From PCPOR2b sp965220385 (GTDB lineage Bacteria > Poribacteria > WGA-4E > PCPOR2b), in contig OZ244825.1 in NCBI GenBank assembly GCA_965220385.1, positions 868,001 to 932,000 on the forward strand: a stretch of 64,000 nt of DNA, read 5' to 3'. Position 1 is the stretch's first letter, and every line of letters begins with the position of its first letter. A model generated the notes under the pieces. That model ran no database searches, was not told where the DNA came from, and saw nothing but the letters and a program-made list of their open reading frames with translations. Positions 7,644 to 16,792 of the stretch are shown in pieces. The translations under genes and the position numbers were made by a program.

Positions 7644-9272
7644 ATGGCATTTCCATCACACGGTGTTACGCACCGTCCGACCGTAACCGGCACACGCGGC
7701 ATGGTTTCGAGCGCACATCCACTCGCAAGTCTCGCGGGCGCACAGATACTACTTCAGGGCGGCAACGCTTTCGACGCGGTCGTTGCCGTTGCGTCCACCC
7801 TAAACGTCACCGAACCGTACATGTCCGGCATCGCCGGATGCGGTTATATGTTAATCTACAACGCGAAAGAGGATAAGCGCTACGTCCTCGACTACATGGG
7901 CACCAGCCCGTACGAAGCGACGCTCGACGCATACTCAGAGCCGGGCTCAAACGAGGTCGGTATCCGGGCAGGTATGATCCCCGCTGCCTGTGGCGGCTGG
8001 CTGGCACTCCTCGACCGATTCGGCAGCATGGACCATGGAGACATCTTCGCGCCAGCGATCGGACATGCGGAGAACGGCTACGCGGTCACGGTCAAGAACG
8101 CTGAATTCATGGCAGGCGCAGGACCCCGTTTCTCGCCAACGGGCGCAAAGATTATCATGTCCCGCGGACGAACCCCCCAGCCGGGCGAGGTACTCGTCCA
8201 GAAAGAGCTTGCCCAGACCTTCCGAAAGGTGGTCGAAGGGGGAACAGAGGTCTTTTATCACGGCGAGATCGCACAGCACATCGCGCAATACTTCCGCGAG
8301 AACGACGGCTTAATCACGGAAAAGGATCTCGCAGACTTTGAGGTACATTGGCACGATCCAATCTCGACCACCTTCAAAGACTTTGAGATCTTCTGTCCGC
8401 CGCCACCGTGTTCAGGGTTCCAATATCTGGAGACGTTCAATATCTTGGAGAACGATCCGCTCTCCAATTTGGGGCACAACTCTGCGGAATATCTCCATCT
8501 GCTGATCGAAGCGATAAAGCTGGCAAGCGCAGACCGTGCGGAGTACACCGTTGCGGAGAATCCGCCCATCACAGGGCTGCTCTCTAAAGGTTACGCCGCC
8601 GAGCAACGAAAACGGATCGGACACCGTGCAGGAGTCGGTGGCGGTGAGCGTTACACAAAGGACAAGCTGCCCGGCGAGATTCTGCCGGGGAACGCTGCCG
8701 AATGGATTAACGAATGCACCACCCACTTCGATGTGGTCGACGGCGAAGGCAACGCGGTGGCGATAACGCAGAGCCTCGGATCCGGTTTCGGCTCTGGCGT
8801 CGCGCTCGGTGAGACCGGGATGTTCCTCAATAACTTCATGAACTGGTTCGATCTCCTGCCCGAAAGTCCAAATGCCATCGGACCGCACAAGCAGATCGAG
8901 ATGTGCATGTCGCCGTGCCAAGTCTGGAAGGACGGGAAGCTGTTCGCGGTGATTGGCACGCCGGGTAGCCACGGCATCCTACAGACCACCGCGCAGATGG
9001 TGTTGAACCTGATCGAGCACGGCATGAACATCCAAGCCGCAATCGAGGCACCGCGTGTTCGGGTTGAAAGTCCGGGGCCCACTGTCAGTATGGAAGGCCG
9101 TATCCCCGCCGATGTTGTCGCACAACTTGAGGCGCGCGGGCATGAACCGAATGTGATGCCGGAATGGACGGCTGGCGTCGGCGGCGGTCAGGGTATCGCG
9201 GTCGACCAAGCGGAAGGTTCGCTCATGGGCGGTGCCGACCCACGGCGCGACGGATATTCGGTTGGGATCTAA
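7644..9272 (+). CDS. Gamma-glutamyltransferase family protein
   Basis: A 542-residue Ntn-hydrolase of the gamma-glutamyltranspeptidase family, which cleaves gamma-glutamyl bonds in glutathione and related peptides. The precursor layout is intact. The large-subunit segment has GMVSSAHPLAS and GGNAFDAVVA (39-48); the autocatalytic cleavage site is ECTTHFDVVDGEGNAVAIT, where Thr359 is the expected nucleophile and new N-terminus of the small subunit; the small subunit keeps GSGFGSG and a late GTPGSHGILQTT segment. No signal peptide is visible, so unlike E. coli Ggt it probably stays in the cytoplasm. ATG at 7644 follows AAGGAGGAATC. The next genes downstream are a CstA-type peptide transporter, a deacetylase and a dipeptidase, which fits use of imported peptides. 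Confidence 0.9.
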   Translation: MAFPSHGVTHRPTVTGTRGMVSSAHPLASLAGAQILLQGGNAFDAVVAVASTLNVTEPYMSGIAGCGYMLIYNAKEDKRYVLDYMGTSPYEATLDAYSEPGSNEVGIRAGMIPAACGGWLALLDRFGSMDHGDIFAPAIGHAENGYAVTVKNAEFMAGAGPRFSPTGAKIIMSRGRTPQPGEVLVQKELAQTFRKVVEGGTEVFYHGEIAQHIAQYFRENDGLITEKDLADFEVHWHDPISTTFKDFEIFCPPPPCSGFQYLETFNILENDPLSNLGHNSAEYLHLLIEAIKLASADRAEYTVAENPPITGLLSKGYAAEQRKRIGHRAGVGGGERYTKDKLPGEILPGNAAEWINECTTHFDVVDGEGNAVAITQSLGSGFGSGVALGETGMFLNNFMNWFDLLPESPNAIGPHKQIEMCMSPCQVWKDGKLFAVIGTPGSHGILQTTAQMVLNLIEHGMNIQAAIEAPRVRVESPGPTVSMEGRIPADVVAQLEARGHEPNVMPEWTAGVGGGQGIAVDQAEGSLMGGADPRRDGYSVGI

Positions 9273-9280
9273 AAAAGAAT

Positions 9281-9372
9281 AATGCGTAACGAGTAATGCG
9301 TAAGATATCTGCTTTACCTGTTACGCATTACGTATTATCTGTTTTTACGTATTACGCATTACGTATTACGTT
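9281..9372. repeat. R5 ACGCATTACG-type fold-back
   Basis: Repeated ATGCGTAACG / CGTTACGCATTACGTATTA words in both orientations between two genes, able to fold back. Similar runs lie at about 1298-1320, 14043-14093 and 62923-62972. Confidence 0.55.
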
Positions 9373-9386
9373 AAATGGAGGTATAT

Positions 9387-11285
9387 ATGAGTACATTGAT
9401 TGTTGCTGTCTTGAGTTTCTTCGGCTTTATCATCGCCTACCACACCTACGGGCGATGGTTAGCGAGGAAGATCTTCGGCATCGATCCAGAGGCGCGGGTG
9501 CCGAGCCAAGAATTACGGGATGATGTGGACTATGTTCCCACGAAAAAGGAAATTATCTTCGGGCATCACTTCACAAGCATCGCCGGTACAGGACCAATTG
9601 TGGGACCCGCGATCGCTGTCTTTTGGGGATGGCTGCCCGCCCTGCTCTGGGTTGTGCTGGGTTCCATCTTTATCGGGGCCGTTCACGATTTCAGTGCGTT
9701 GATAGTTTCGCTCCGCAACCGCGGACAGACGGTCGGGGACATCGCCGGACGGATGATCACACCGCGTGCCAAACTGCTGTTTCTGACAATCCTATTCATG
9801 GCGCTGACCGTTGTTTTGGCTATCTTCGGTCTCGTTATCGCGATCATCTTCGCGCTCTACCCGGAATCGGTGCTTTCAGTCTGGATAGAAATCCCGTTGG
9901 CGGTCGCTATCGGACTTTGGATCTACCGGAAGGGCGGGAATATCCTGATCCCTTCGATCATCGCGCTTGGGATTATGTATATTGGCATGGGCGTCGGCGC
10001 TTACCTGCTACCGATCAACATCTCCGCGTGGTTCGGCATTCCGCTGTTAGGGCATACCTTCGCCAATGCAGTAGTCATCTGGACGCTGGTCCTATTTGTC
10101 TACTGCTTTATCGCATCCGTACTTCCCGTCTGGACACTGCTCCAACCGCGTGATTTCATCAACAGCCATGAACTGATTGTGGCACTCGTGCTGCTAATTG
10201 TCGGGCTTGCCGTCGCAGGTCTGACGGGAAGAGCAGATCTTCTCGTCTCTGCCCCGGCGATTGCGCCCGATATTCCGCCCGACGCACCGCCGATTTGGCC
10301 CTTCCTCTTTATCACCATCGCCTGCGGCGCGATCAGCGGATTCCACTGCATGGTGAGTTCCGGCACCTCCAGTAAACAGGTCGCTTCCGAGAAGGATGCC
10401 CAATATGTCGGTTACGGTGCCATGCTGCTTGAGGGCGGCCTCGCGGTCATCGTTATCCTCGCATGTTGCGCCGGGATCGGCATGGGACTCTTTGAGCGGA
10501 GCGGGACGGGAGCCAGCTACGCCTTTCAGCCCGTGATAAGCGGTGAGACGGGCCAACAGGTGCGGTATCAAGAGGCGTGGCGGACGCGGTATGCCACAAC
10601 CGAAACTGTAACAAACGCAGATGGTACAACCCGAACGGTCGGCGGTTGGGCGAGCCATAGCCTTGCCAAAAAGGTGGGCGCCTTTGTAGAGGGCGGCGGG
10701 AACTTCCTTGCAAGTGTCGGGATCCCCCTGAAGATGGCGATCGCGATCATGGCGGTGCTGGTGGCAAGTTTCGCCGCGACCACGCTGGACACCGCCACAC
10801 GATTACAACGCTACGTCATCCAAGAACTTGCGGGTACGATGGGGGTTAAACCGCTCACCAATCGCTACGTGGCAACCGCCCTCGCGCTATTCTTGGGCGG
10901 CGCGGTCGCACTGATGCCCGGACCGAATGGACCGGGAAGCGGTGGATTAATTCTATGGCCCCTCTTTGGTGCGGTGAACCAGTTGTTGGCGGGACTTGCC
11001 TTTATGGTGACAGTCTTCTATCTGCTCCGCCGAAATCTACCGATCTGGTTCGCGTTGATTCCGATGATCGTGATGCTAATCATGCCAGCGTGGGCGATGC
11101 TGTGGCAGATGTTTAACCCCGATACCGGCTGGCTATTCACTGGGAAGTACCTACTCCTTGCGTTCGGTATCGCCGTTGAAGCGGTGCAGATCTGGATGAT
11201 CGTTGAAGGCCTGATTACGCTGAGAACAGCGCGCGGCAACTATCCGGAGCTTCCCCCGCTACCAGCAACAGGTGCAGCCGGCTAG
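9387..11285 (+). CDS. cstA: CstA-family carbon starvation / peptide transporter
   Basis: A 632-residue polytopic inner-membrane protein of the CstA family, pyruvate and peptide transporters induced by carbon starvation in enterobacteria. The N-terminus reads AYHTYGRWLARKIFGIDP then FGHHFTSIAGTGPIVGPAIA and GAVHDFSAL, all diagnostic. Numerous hydrophobic segments follow, and GAISGFHCMVSSGTSSKQ (about 310-330) and SFAATTLDTATRLQRYV (about 455-475) are also conserved family blocks. Residues about 370-440 form a long loop. ATG at 9387 is preferred to an ATG 12 nt earlier because GGAGG at 9377-9381 would overlap the earlier codon. It lies downstream of the gamma-glutamyltransferase gene on the same strand with a 114-bp R5-containing gap. 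Confidence 0.93.
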   Translation: MSTLIVAVLSFFGFIIAYHTYGRWLARKIFGIDPEARVPSQELRDDVDYVPTKKEIIFGHHFTSIAGTGPIVGPAIAVFWGWLPALLWVVLGSIFIGAVHDFSALIVSLRNRGQTVGDIAGRMITPRAKLLFLTILFMALTVVLAIFGLVIAIIFALYPESVLSVWIEIPLAVAIGLWIYRKGGNILIPSIIALGIMYIGMGVGAYLLPINISAWFGIPLLGHTFANAVVIWTLVLFVYCFIASVLPVWTLLQPRDFINSHELIVALVLLIVGLAVAGLTGRADLLVSAPAIAPDIPPDAPPIWPFLFITIACGAISGFHCMVSSGTSSKQVASEKDAQYVGYGAMLLEGGLAVIVILACCAGIGMGLFERSGTGASYAFQPVISGETGQQVRYQEAWRTRYATTETVTNADGTTRTVGGWASHSLAKKVGAFVEGGGNFLASVGIPLKMAIAIMAVLVASFAATTLDTATRLQRYVIQELAGTMGVKPLTNRYVATALALFLGGAVALMPGPNGPGSGGLILWPLFGAVNQLLAGLAFMVTVFYLLRRNLPIWFALIPMIVMLIMPAWAMLWQMFNPDTGWLFTGKYLLLAFGIAVEAVQIWMIVEGLITLRTARGNYPELPPLPATGAAG

Positions 11286-11335
11286 TTAAAAGAGAAAGTC
11301 CCGATTCTCGGGATGCTCGGGTACGGCATGAGCAT

Positions 11336-11408
11336 GGGAGAAAGGGTGAAAGTGAGAAGAAACCAACAGTTTTTGCTCACTTTCCCACTCTCACACTTTC
11401 CCACTTTC
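11336..11408. repeat. R6 purine/pyrimidine fold-back, copy a
   Basis: Words such as GGGTGAAAGTGAG followed by CTCACTTTCCCACTCTCAC: a purine-rich arm and a pyrimidine-rich arm that can pair imperfectly. Further copies lie at 12397-12490 and 54031-54066. Confidence 0.55.
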
Positions 11409-11490
11409 GGCTTCAACATTTAGGTGACAACTTAGGCAAATTTGACTTGAAAAGATGCCCCTCTTAACAAGGGGACACAGGAGGTTCACA

Positions 11491-12330
11491 ATGCAAGACC
11501 AATCACTGCGGTTTCTGGTAGTTAAAGCACATCCACACGATTTTACCCACTGTGCCGGCACCTGCGGGATCCACGCGTCCCAAGGCGATTCTATCACAGT
11601 TGTCAGCATGACCAACGGGGTGGGAACGCACAATGAGCGGCTCCACGACGAGCTACTCAAGCCGGAATCAGAGCAAGACCCCGACATCATCAATCAGAGC
11701 GCCGATGACTACGCCAAGATCAAAGAGGAGGAGTTTCGCGAGGTCTGTGCCCTCTTTGGCGTGACGGATGTGCGGATCCTTGATTTTCCGGATAAGCCGT
11801 TCCATAAGACACCGGAAGCCGTGCAAACGCTCCGGCAGATTATCTACGATGTGCGACCCCATGTATTAATCACGCAGCGGCCACACCTCAGCGGACGGAA
11901 CGGAATGGCTTCCGCCGCACACAACGATCACGACGAAACCGCATTCGCCATCATGGAAGCGCAGGGATTGGCGGGAACACCCGACTACGGCAGCCGTCAG
12001 CGACCCCACACGATTGCCGCAACCTACTATCCCGGTGTCTATTACATGCCGGACGAGATCGACTTCTATGTGGACATCTCGGACTGGAAGGAGCAACGGG
12101 TTCAGGCGGAAATCCTTTTCAGTAGTCAAGGGCATACCGAAACCTTCGCTCGGAAGCGGATTGATATACATACAGGCCATGCAGGTTGGTACGCTGGGAC
12201 AGGATATGCCGAGGGATTCGTGCGCGCAAACCCAGAAGTCCTGCCACAGATCCATGTGCCTGAGTCCGCGTTGCGACGCGCTTCGGAGCCGCGCCAAAAC
12301 CATCTGAAGCGGCTTGCAGGTGAGCTTTAA
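11491..12330 (+). CDS. PIG-L/LmbE-family deacetylase with altered HPDD motif
   Basis: A 279-residue protein of the PIG-L (LmbE-like) family, zinc-dependent N-deacetylases of GlcNAc-type or other acylated amines. The canonical AHPDDE motif appears as AHPHDF (His14, His16, Asp17), so the usual zinc ligands His and second Asp remain while the catalytic-base Asp is His and the Glu is Phe. The third ligand region is probably SAAHNDHDE. TQRPHLSGRNGM precedes it. ATG at 11491 is chosen over an upstream frame beginning 11455 because GGAGG lies at 11480-11484 and the upstream part is repeat sequence. No signal peptide. The substrate is unknown. Confidence 0.82.
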   Translation: MQDQSLRFLVVKAHPHDFTHCAGTCGIHASQGDSITVVSMTNGVGTHNERLHDELLKPESEQDPDIINQSADDYAKIKEEEFREVCALFGVTDVRILDFPDKPFHKTPEAVQTLRQIIYDVRPHVLITQRPHLSGRNGMASAAHNDHDETAFAIMEAQGLAGTPDYGSRQRPHTIAATYYPGVYYMPDEIDFYVDISDWKEQRVQAEILFSSQGHTETFARKRIDIHTGHAGWYAGTGYAEGFVRANPEVLPQIHVPESALRRASEPRQNHLKRLAGEL

Positions 12331-12396
12331 GAGGGTTCAATCCGACATTTGATGGTTTATTGCATCTGTTACTGCAGCCTAACCCTAAAAGTAGCG

Positions 12397-12490
12397 GGTG
12401 AGAAAGTGGGAGAGTGGGAAAGTGAGCAAAGACGATTGATTCAACAACGGTTTCTTCTCACTTTCTCCTCTTCTCACTTTCACACTTTCA
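12397..12490. repeat. R6 purine/pyrimidine fold-back, copy b
   Basis: GTGAGAAAGTGGGAGAGTGG on the left and TTTCTCCTCTTCTCACTTTC on the right, separated by about 30 bp, pairing imperfectly. It fills much of the 234-bp gap between the deacetylase and dipeptidase genes. The rest of the gap holds a CAACCCAACCTACGG word also seen near 6200. Confidence 0.5.
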
Positions 12491-12564
12491 GGGTGTTTAT
12501 GGTTGTTGGATTCCATTATTATTCAACCCAACCTACGGTACTAAACTGCACAAGGAAAGTTGGG

Positions 12565-13656
12565 ATGCGGTTAATTTTCGATGGACACCTAGATTTGGCG
12601 CTGTTCGCGCTCGCCCACAACCGGGATCAGACAGAACCCGTTGCCCAGATAAATGCCCGCGAAGTCGGTATGACGGACGCGCTTGAACGGGGCGGAGCAA
12701 CGGTCAGCCTACCGGAGATGCGCCGTGCGGGGGTGGCGGTCTGTCAGTCGTCTATATCAGCACGCGCCAAGCGTGAAGTGCAACCCCCGACAGGCCACCG
12801 ACGGATAGACCTCGATTACGGCACACAACGGATGGCCTACGCTTGGGGACAGGGCCAGTTGGCATACTACCGAATCCTCGCCCAGCAGGGAGAGATAAAG
12901 CTGATCGGCACGTCCGAGGAGTTAGACGCGCACTGGAGTGATTGGGAGCGGCAAGGAGATGATCGGTCGCCGGTCGGGGTCATTTTGTCCATGGAATGCG
13001 CCGATCCGATTGTCGAACCATCACAGGCGGAGGCGTGGTGGGAGGACGGGTTACGCAGCGTCATGTTAGCACATTTTGGGTTCAGTCATTACGCAGCCGG
13101 CACAGGCGTATGCGGATCCCTGACGTCCAAGGGAATCGAACTGCTCAAGGAGTTCGAGCGGATCGGGATGATCCTCGACCTGACGCATCTGTCCGAGGGG
13201 AGTTTCTACGACGCACTTGACCGGTTCAGCGGACCTGTGATCGCAAGCCACAACAACTGCCGTGCACTGGTCCCCGGTGATCGGCAATTCTCCGACGAAC
13301 AGATTGGACGACTCATTGCGCGTGGCGCGGTCATCGGGGCGGCACTGGACGCTTGGATGCTCGAACCCAATTGGGTACACGGCGAATCATCAACAGAGCG
13401 TGTGAAACTAACAACGGTGGCAGATCATATCGACCATGTCTGTCAACTGGCGGGAAACACGCTGCACGCCGCTATCGGCACCGATACCGGTGCAACCTAT
13501 CACATGCCGTCTGACTTCAGGACGACGGAGGATTTGCGTAAGTTGGAGTTTATCCTTGGGGGTCGTGGCTACGATGATGTGGATATCGACAACATCTTTC
13601 ACGCGAACTGGCGCCGATTTTTCCGCCGATGGTTGCCCCAATCCTCCTCCCGTTAG
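12565..13656 (+). CDS. M19-family (membrane-type) dipeptidase
   Basis: A 363-residue zinc dipeptidase of family M19 (renal dipeptidase/PepE-type TIM barrel). All five metal-ligand positions are visible: DGHLD (His8, Asp10), SMECAD (Glu144 bridging), LDLTHLSEGSF (His208), IASHNNCRALVPGDRQ (His229), and IGTDTG near residue 310. Family members hydrolyse dipeptides, often with D-residues at the C-terminal side. The ATG at 12565 is chosen although the frame is open from 12349, because similarity begins exactly there and AAGGAAAG lies upstream. No signal peptide is seen. Together with the preceding transferase and CstA-type transporter it suggests peptide catabolism. Confidence 0.88.
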   Translation: MRLIFDGHLDLALFALAHNRDQTEPVAQINAREVGMTDALERGGATVSLPEMRRAGVAVCQSSISARAKREVQPPTGHRRIDLDYGTQRMAYAWGQGQLAYYRILAQQGEIKLIGTSEELDAHWSDWERQGDDRSPVGVILSMECADPIVEPSQAEAWWEDGLRSVMLAHFGFSHYAAGTGVCGSLTSKGIELLKEFERIGMILDLTHLSEGSFYDALDRFSGPVIASHNNCRALVPGDRQFSDEQIGRLIARGAVIGAALDAWMLEPNWVHGESSTERVKLTTVADHIDHVCQLAGNTLHAAIGTDTGATYHMPSDFRTTEDLRKLEFILGGRGYDDVDIDNIFHANWRRFFRRWLPQSSSR

Positions 13657-14197
13657 TCATGGAGAACTACTGTTACGGCTTAAACCTACAATCCGATCTC
13701 AATGAATATTGTTGACCTCTTTTCTCAAGGGTGGTATAGTAAAACAAACTCATACCTATGCCTTATATCGAGAATGAGATCTAGATTTATAGTGGATCTT
13801 AAAATTAATGGGACACCCCAAACCCGGAGGGGCTAGGAAAACGAAACTACCGTTCTACCGTTTGGTAGGCGCTGTTTCCACCTGTCCCGATTTATCGGGG
13901 ACTGCGCCATTCAGTCTCTATCTTGGTAGGCGCTGTTTCTAACTGCGCCGATGCGGTGCGGGTTCTAACCGCACCTACCGGAAGGCGAAAGTGCCTATCT
14001 GTTTTTAGAATCCACCATGAATGACGGAGGCAACTGAAAACTAGTAGGTAATACGTAAAAACACCGTTTCGATTTCTTACGTATTACGCGTTCTATGCAT
14101 CGCACTCCTCCCCGACCCCGATTTTATTGAGGACGCTCGGAACGGCACAAGATCGGGATTTAGCGAAATTGGAGTGAATTGAAAGGACAGAAGATAT
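13657..14197. other. 541-bp intergenic region with R3 palindromes
   Basis: Between the dipeptidase and ThDP-enzyme genes. Contains R3-type palindromes at 13864-13980 and an R5 run at about 14043-14093. The rest (13657-13800) shows nothing recognisable. Confidence 0.6.
13864..13980. repeat. R3-type palindromes without MITE ends
   Basis: GGTAGGCGCTGTTTCCACCT with a nested TCCCGATTTATCGGGGA palindrome, then a second GGTAGGCGCTGTTTCTAACT and a third GTGCGGGTTCTAACCGCACC. These are the R3 palindrome core in tandem, partly interrupted by the same CCCGATTTATCGGG unit found inside R1 copies. Confidence 0.6.
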
Positions 14198-15850
14198 ATG
14201 ACCGGTAATCAAGCAATTGCTAAAATTCTTAAGGCTGAAGGCCTCGATTGGTTCGCTTGCTTTCCCAACCATACGTTGATTGATGCGGCAGCCAAAGAGG
14301 GGCTGAGACCGATTATCTCGCGCCAAGAGCGAGCGGGCGTCAACATGGCTGACGGCTACAGCCGTATCATGAGTGGGAACCGCATCGGTGTCTTCATGAT
14401 GCAAGAGGGACCGGGCGCAGAGAACGCCTATGGCGGTGTCGCTCAGGCGTACGCCGATTCTGTACCGGTACTCCTCCTGCCCGGAGGACCGGGCGGCCAA
14501 AGTTTGGGTATGCATCCGGGTTTCGTCTCGCACCGGAACTACGGCGGAGTCACTAAGTGGACGGAATACATCAATCAGGCGAGCCGGATCCCGCAACTGA
14601 TGCGCATGGCGTTCACTCGGCTAAAACATGGAAGGCCCGGTCCGGTGCTGTTGGAGATATCTTCGGACGCTGCAGGACAGGAAATTCCGGATAGTGCCTT
14701 CAACTACGAACCGGTAAAGGTACGCAAATCCGGGGCGGATCCGGATGATGTCCGCGACTTGGTAACCGCATTGCTCAAAGCAGAAAATCCTGTTATCAGT
14801 GCAGGCAGAGGTATACTATACGCCGAAGCGACCGATGATTTAGTAGAGTTGGCAGAGTTGACAAAAATTCCGGTCCTGACAACCCTACAGGGCAAGAGCG
14901 GATTCCCTGAGAACCATCCGCTGGCATTGGGTACCGCTGGAAATAGCGGCTCTCGGATGGCGGGATATTTCCTGCACAATGCAGATTTTGTCCTCGGTAT
15001 CGCAACCACGCTCAGTGGCGGTTATAGCCCACGGATGCCTGCCGGCGTTACCCTCGCTCAGATCACTAATTCCACCGACGATCTCAACGTACATCATCGG
15101 TTGGCTCACGGCGCTGTCGGCGATGCGAAGTTGGTGCTGCAACAGATGATTGAAGAGGTGAAGCGGCAGATTGGTGAGCAAGGGAGACCGGACGCCAACG
15201 GTGTGGCGAACGAAATCCGCAAAGTGAAAGCCGAATGGATGGCCGAGTGGGCGCCACTCCTTGAATCGGATGAAGTCCCGATGAACGAGTATCGTGTCCT
15301 CAACGAACTCCATAAGGCTGTGGACGTATCGAACACCATCGCCACGCACGACGCAGGTTATCCGCGAGATCGGATGTGTCCGTTCTGGACCACCGATGCC
15401 CCAAATACCTATATCGGATGGGGCAAGTCGACACAGTTGGGTTATGGACTGGGGTTGGCGTTGGGCGCGAAGATGGCTGCACCTGAGAAGTTGGTAATCA
15501 ATGTGATGGGTGATGCCGCCTTCGGTATGGCAGGGTTGGACATTGAAACCGCAGTGCGGTCTGAAATCCCGATATTGACCGTTGTCTTGAACAACGGTAT
15601 AATGACGCACTACAACCAGAATATGCCGTATGCCTCGGAGCATTGGGACAGCGACAAGCTGTCTGGGGATTATGCGAAGGTCGCCGAGAGTTTGGGTGCC
15701 TTTGCCGAAACCGTCGAAACCCCAGACCAAATGCCCGGTGCCATTGCACGCGCCATCGCTGCGACGAAGGAGGGACAGCCTGCCCTGCTACAGACGATGA
15801 CCTGTGGTGAAGAGACAGTCTCGCGGTATCAGGACTCACAGCATTACTAG
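14198..15850 (+). CDS. Thiamine pyrophosphate-dependent enzyme, acetolactate-synthase-like
   Basis: A 550-residue member of the acetolactate synthase/benzoylformate decarboxylase/oxalyl-CoA decarboxylase superfamily. The N-terminal Pyr domain has SRQERAGVNMADGY with the ThDP-activating Glu44. The middle domain (about 185-330) includes VISAGRGILY and a PVLTTLQGKSGFPENHPLALG segment. The C-terminal PP domain has the ThDP/Mg motif GDAAFGMAGLDIETAVRSEI ending LNN (438-466), where GDA replaces GDG. Substrate not inferable: FAD-contact features of true acetolactate synthase are not clear, so a 2-oxoacid decarboxylase or C-C lyase role is equally possible. The start has only a weak GAAAGGA upstream. 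The TAG stop codon (15848-15850) lies within the first four bases of an R3 MITE copy, so the C-terminus was probably reset by that insertion. Confidence 0.82.
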   Translation: MTGNQAIAKILKAEGLDWFACFPNHTLIDAAAKEGLRPIISRQERAGVNMADGYSRIMSGNRIGVFMMQEGPGAENAYGGVAQAYADSVPVLLLPGGPGGQSLGMHPGFVSHRNYGGVTKWTEYINQASRIPQLMRMAFTRLKHGRPGPVLLEISSDAAGQEIPDSAFNYEPVKVRKSGADPDDVRDLVTALLKAENPVISAGRGILYAEATDDLVELAELTKIPVLTTLQGKSGFPENHPLALGTAGNSGSRMAGYFLHNADFVLGIATTLSGGYSPRMPAGVTLAQITNSTDDLNVHHRLAHGAVGDAKLVLQQMIEEVKRQIGEQGRPDANGVANEIRKVKAEWMAEWAPLLESDEVPMNEYRVLNELHKAVDVSNTIATHDAGYPRDRMCPFWTTDAPNTYIGWGKSTQLGYGLGLALGAKMAAPEKLVINVMGDAAFGMAGLDIETAVRSEIPILTVVLNNGIMTHYNQNMPYASEHWDSDKLSGDYAKVAESLGAFAETVETPDQMPGAIARAIAATKEGQPALLQTMTCGEETVSRYQDSQHY

Positions 15851-16003
15851 TATATTGTCAGATAAATGTAGCACAAACTGTATAAGGTTTCAGAACATAA
15901 ATCGGTAATTCTCTATGTTCCCAAGGCCCGGTAGGTGCGGTTTGTAACCGCACCGGCCATCGCAATGAAGGTGCTTGTCATAATTTATTTGACAGAGCAC
16001 TAG
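15847..16003. repeat. R3 MITE-like element, copy 2
   Basis: A 157-bp element from CTAG to CTAG. The left end CTAGTATATTGTCAGATAAA and the reverse complement of the right end, CTAGTGCTCTGTCAAATAAA, are imperfect terminal inverted repeats. The centre holds a palindrome with arms GGTGCGGTT and AACCGCACC. It matches 39-213 over its length. Its first bases form the stop codon of the preceding gene. Confidence 0.75.
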
Positions 16004-16423
16004 AAACTGATCAAAGGAGCAAGAGGCGCATTTCACACAGTGGAATGCGCCCAAGAAACAAGGGGCGTCGTCAAATTAAGAACAGAAACCCAGGAAGATG
16101 ATTGTCATCTATCTCTACCAGGACTTGCGTGTTTCGGTCCGAAAAGGAGGTGACGCAGATTCTACCCACTTGTGCAGGGCACTAAATCCCGACCTTATCG
16201 GGCAGCTTGTACTCGTGGAACAGAATAAGCATAGAAAACCGAAAAAACTGTATTTCCTTTAAGCAAGTTTCAATATTAAATATGCACATTTTACATCGAT
16301 GGCGGGCGGGGAAACCCCGCCCCTACGGGTGCGACACCTACTGAGAATCGAAAGTTTATTATTCAATATTGCTTAAGTGTTCAACTGGGTGAACCTATTG
16401 AGGAAAGACAAGGAGGAAGAATT
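15851..16423. other. 573-bp intergenic region
   Basis: After the MITE copy, the region holds a CCCGACCTTATCGGG palindrome near 16190-16204 and a GGGCGGGGAAACCCCGCCCC fold-back near 16305-16324. No gene is recognised. AAGGAGGAAGAA directly precedes the next ATG. Confidence 0.6.
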
Positions 16424-16696
16424 ATGGATTTTTCAACATGGTCACCATCATCTACCAATATCGCCATTCTTCTGGCAGTGATGTTTTTTACACAGGTTGT
16501 AGTCTTACTCTACTGTACAGGGCGATTGGAGAGGCGGTTGACCAAACAGTCTGACGACTTGCGGAAGCTGCGCAATCAGCTACAAGACCGCATAGACAAG
16601 GGAGTTGATAATTTCAGTCAACCGGTCATAAATATCCGAAAAGAGTTGAGTGATGTCCGAAGCGCAATCAGTAAAATGAGCCAGAACCCCTATTGA
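16424..16696 (+). CDS. Small membrane-anchored coiled-coil protein, unknown function
   Basis: A 90-residue protein not recognised as a named family. Residues about 12-32 (NIAILLAVMFFTQVVVLLYC) form one strongly hydrophobic membrane segment; the rest (35-86) is charged and heptad-like (RRLTKQSDDLRKLRNQLQDR), predicting a cytoplasmic coiled coil. A strong AAGGAGGAAGAATT stands before ATG 16424, so translation is credible despite its size. It is 97 bp upstream of the propeller-type hydrolase gene on the same strand. Confidence 0.65.
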   Translation: MDFSTWSPSSTNIAILLAVMFFTQVVVLLYCTGRLERRLTKQSDDLRKLRNQLQDRIDKGVDNFSQPVINIRKELSDVRSAISKMSQNPY

Positions 16697-16792
16697 ACAC
16701 CTGACACCCGACAATCAGGCGTTGGAACATCAACCTGAACCACGAAAGAGTAACGGCACAGTCTAAGCTGAAAACGTAAGAAAGAGACGAAA

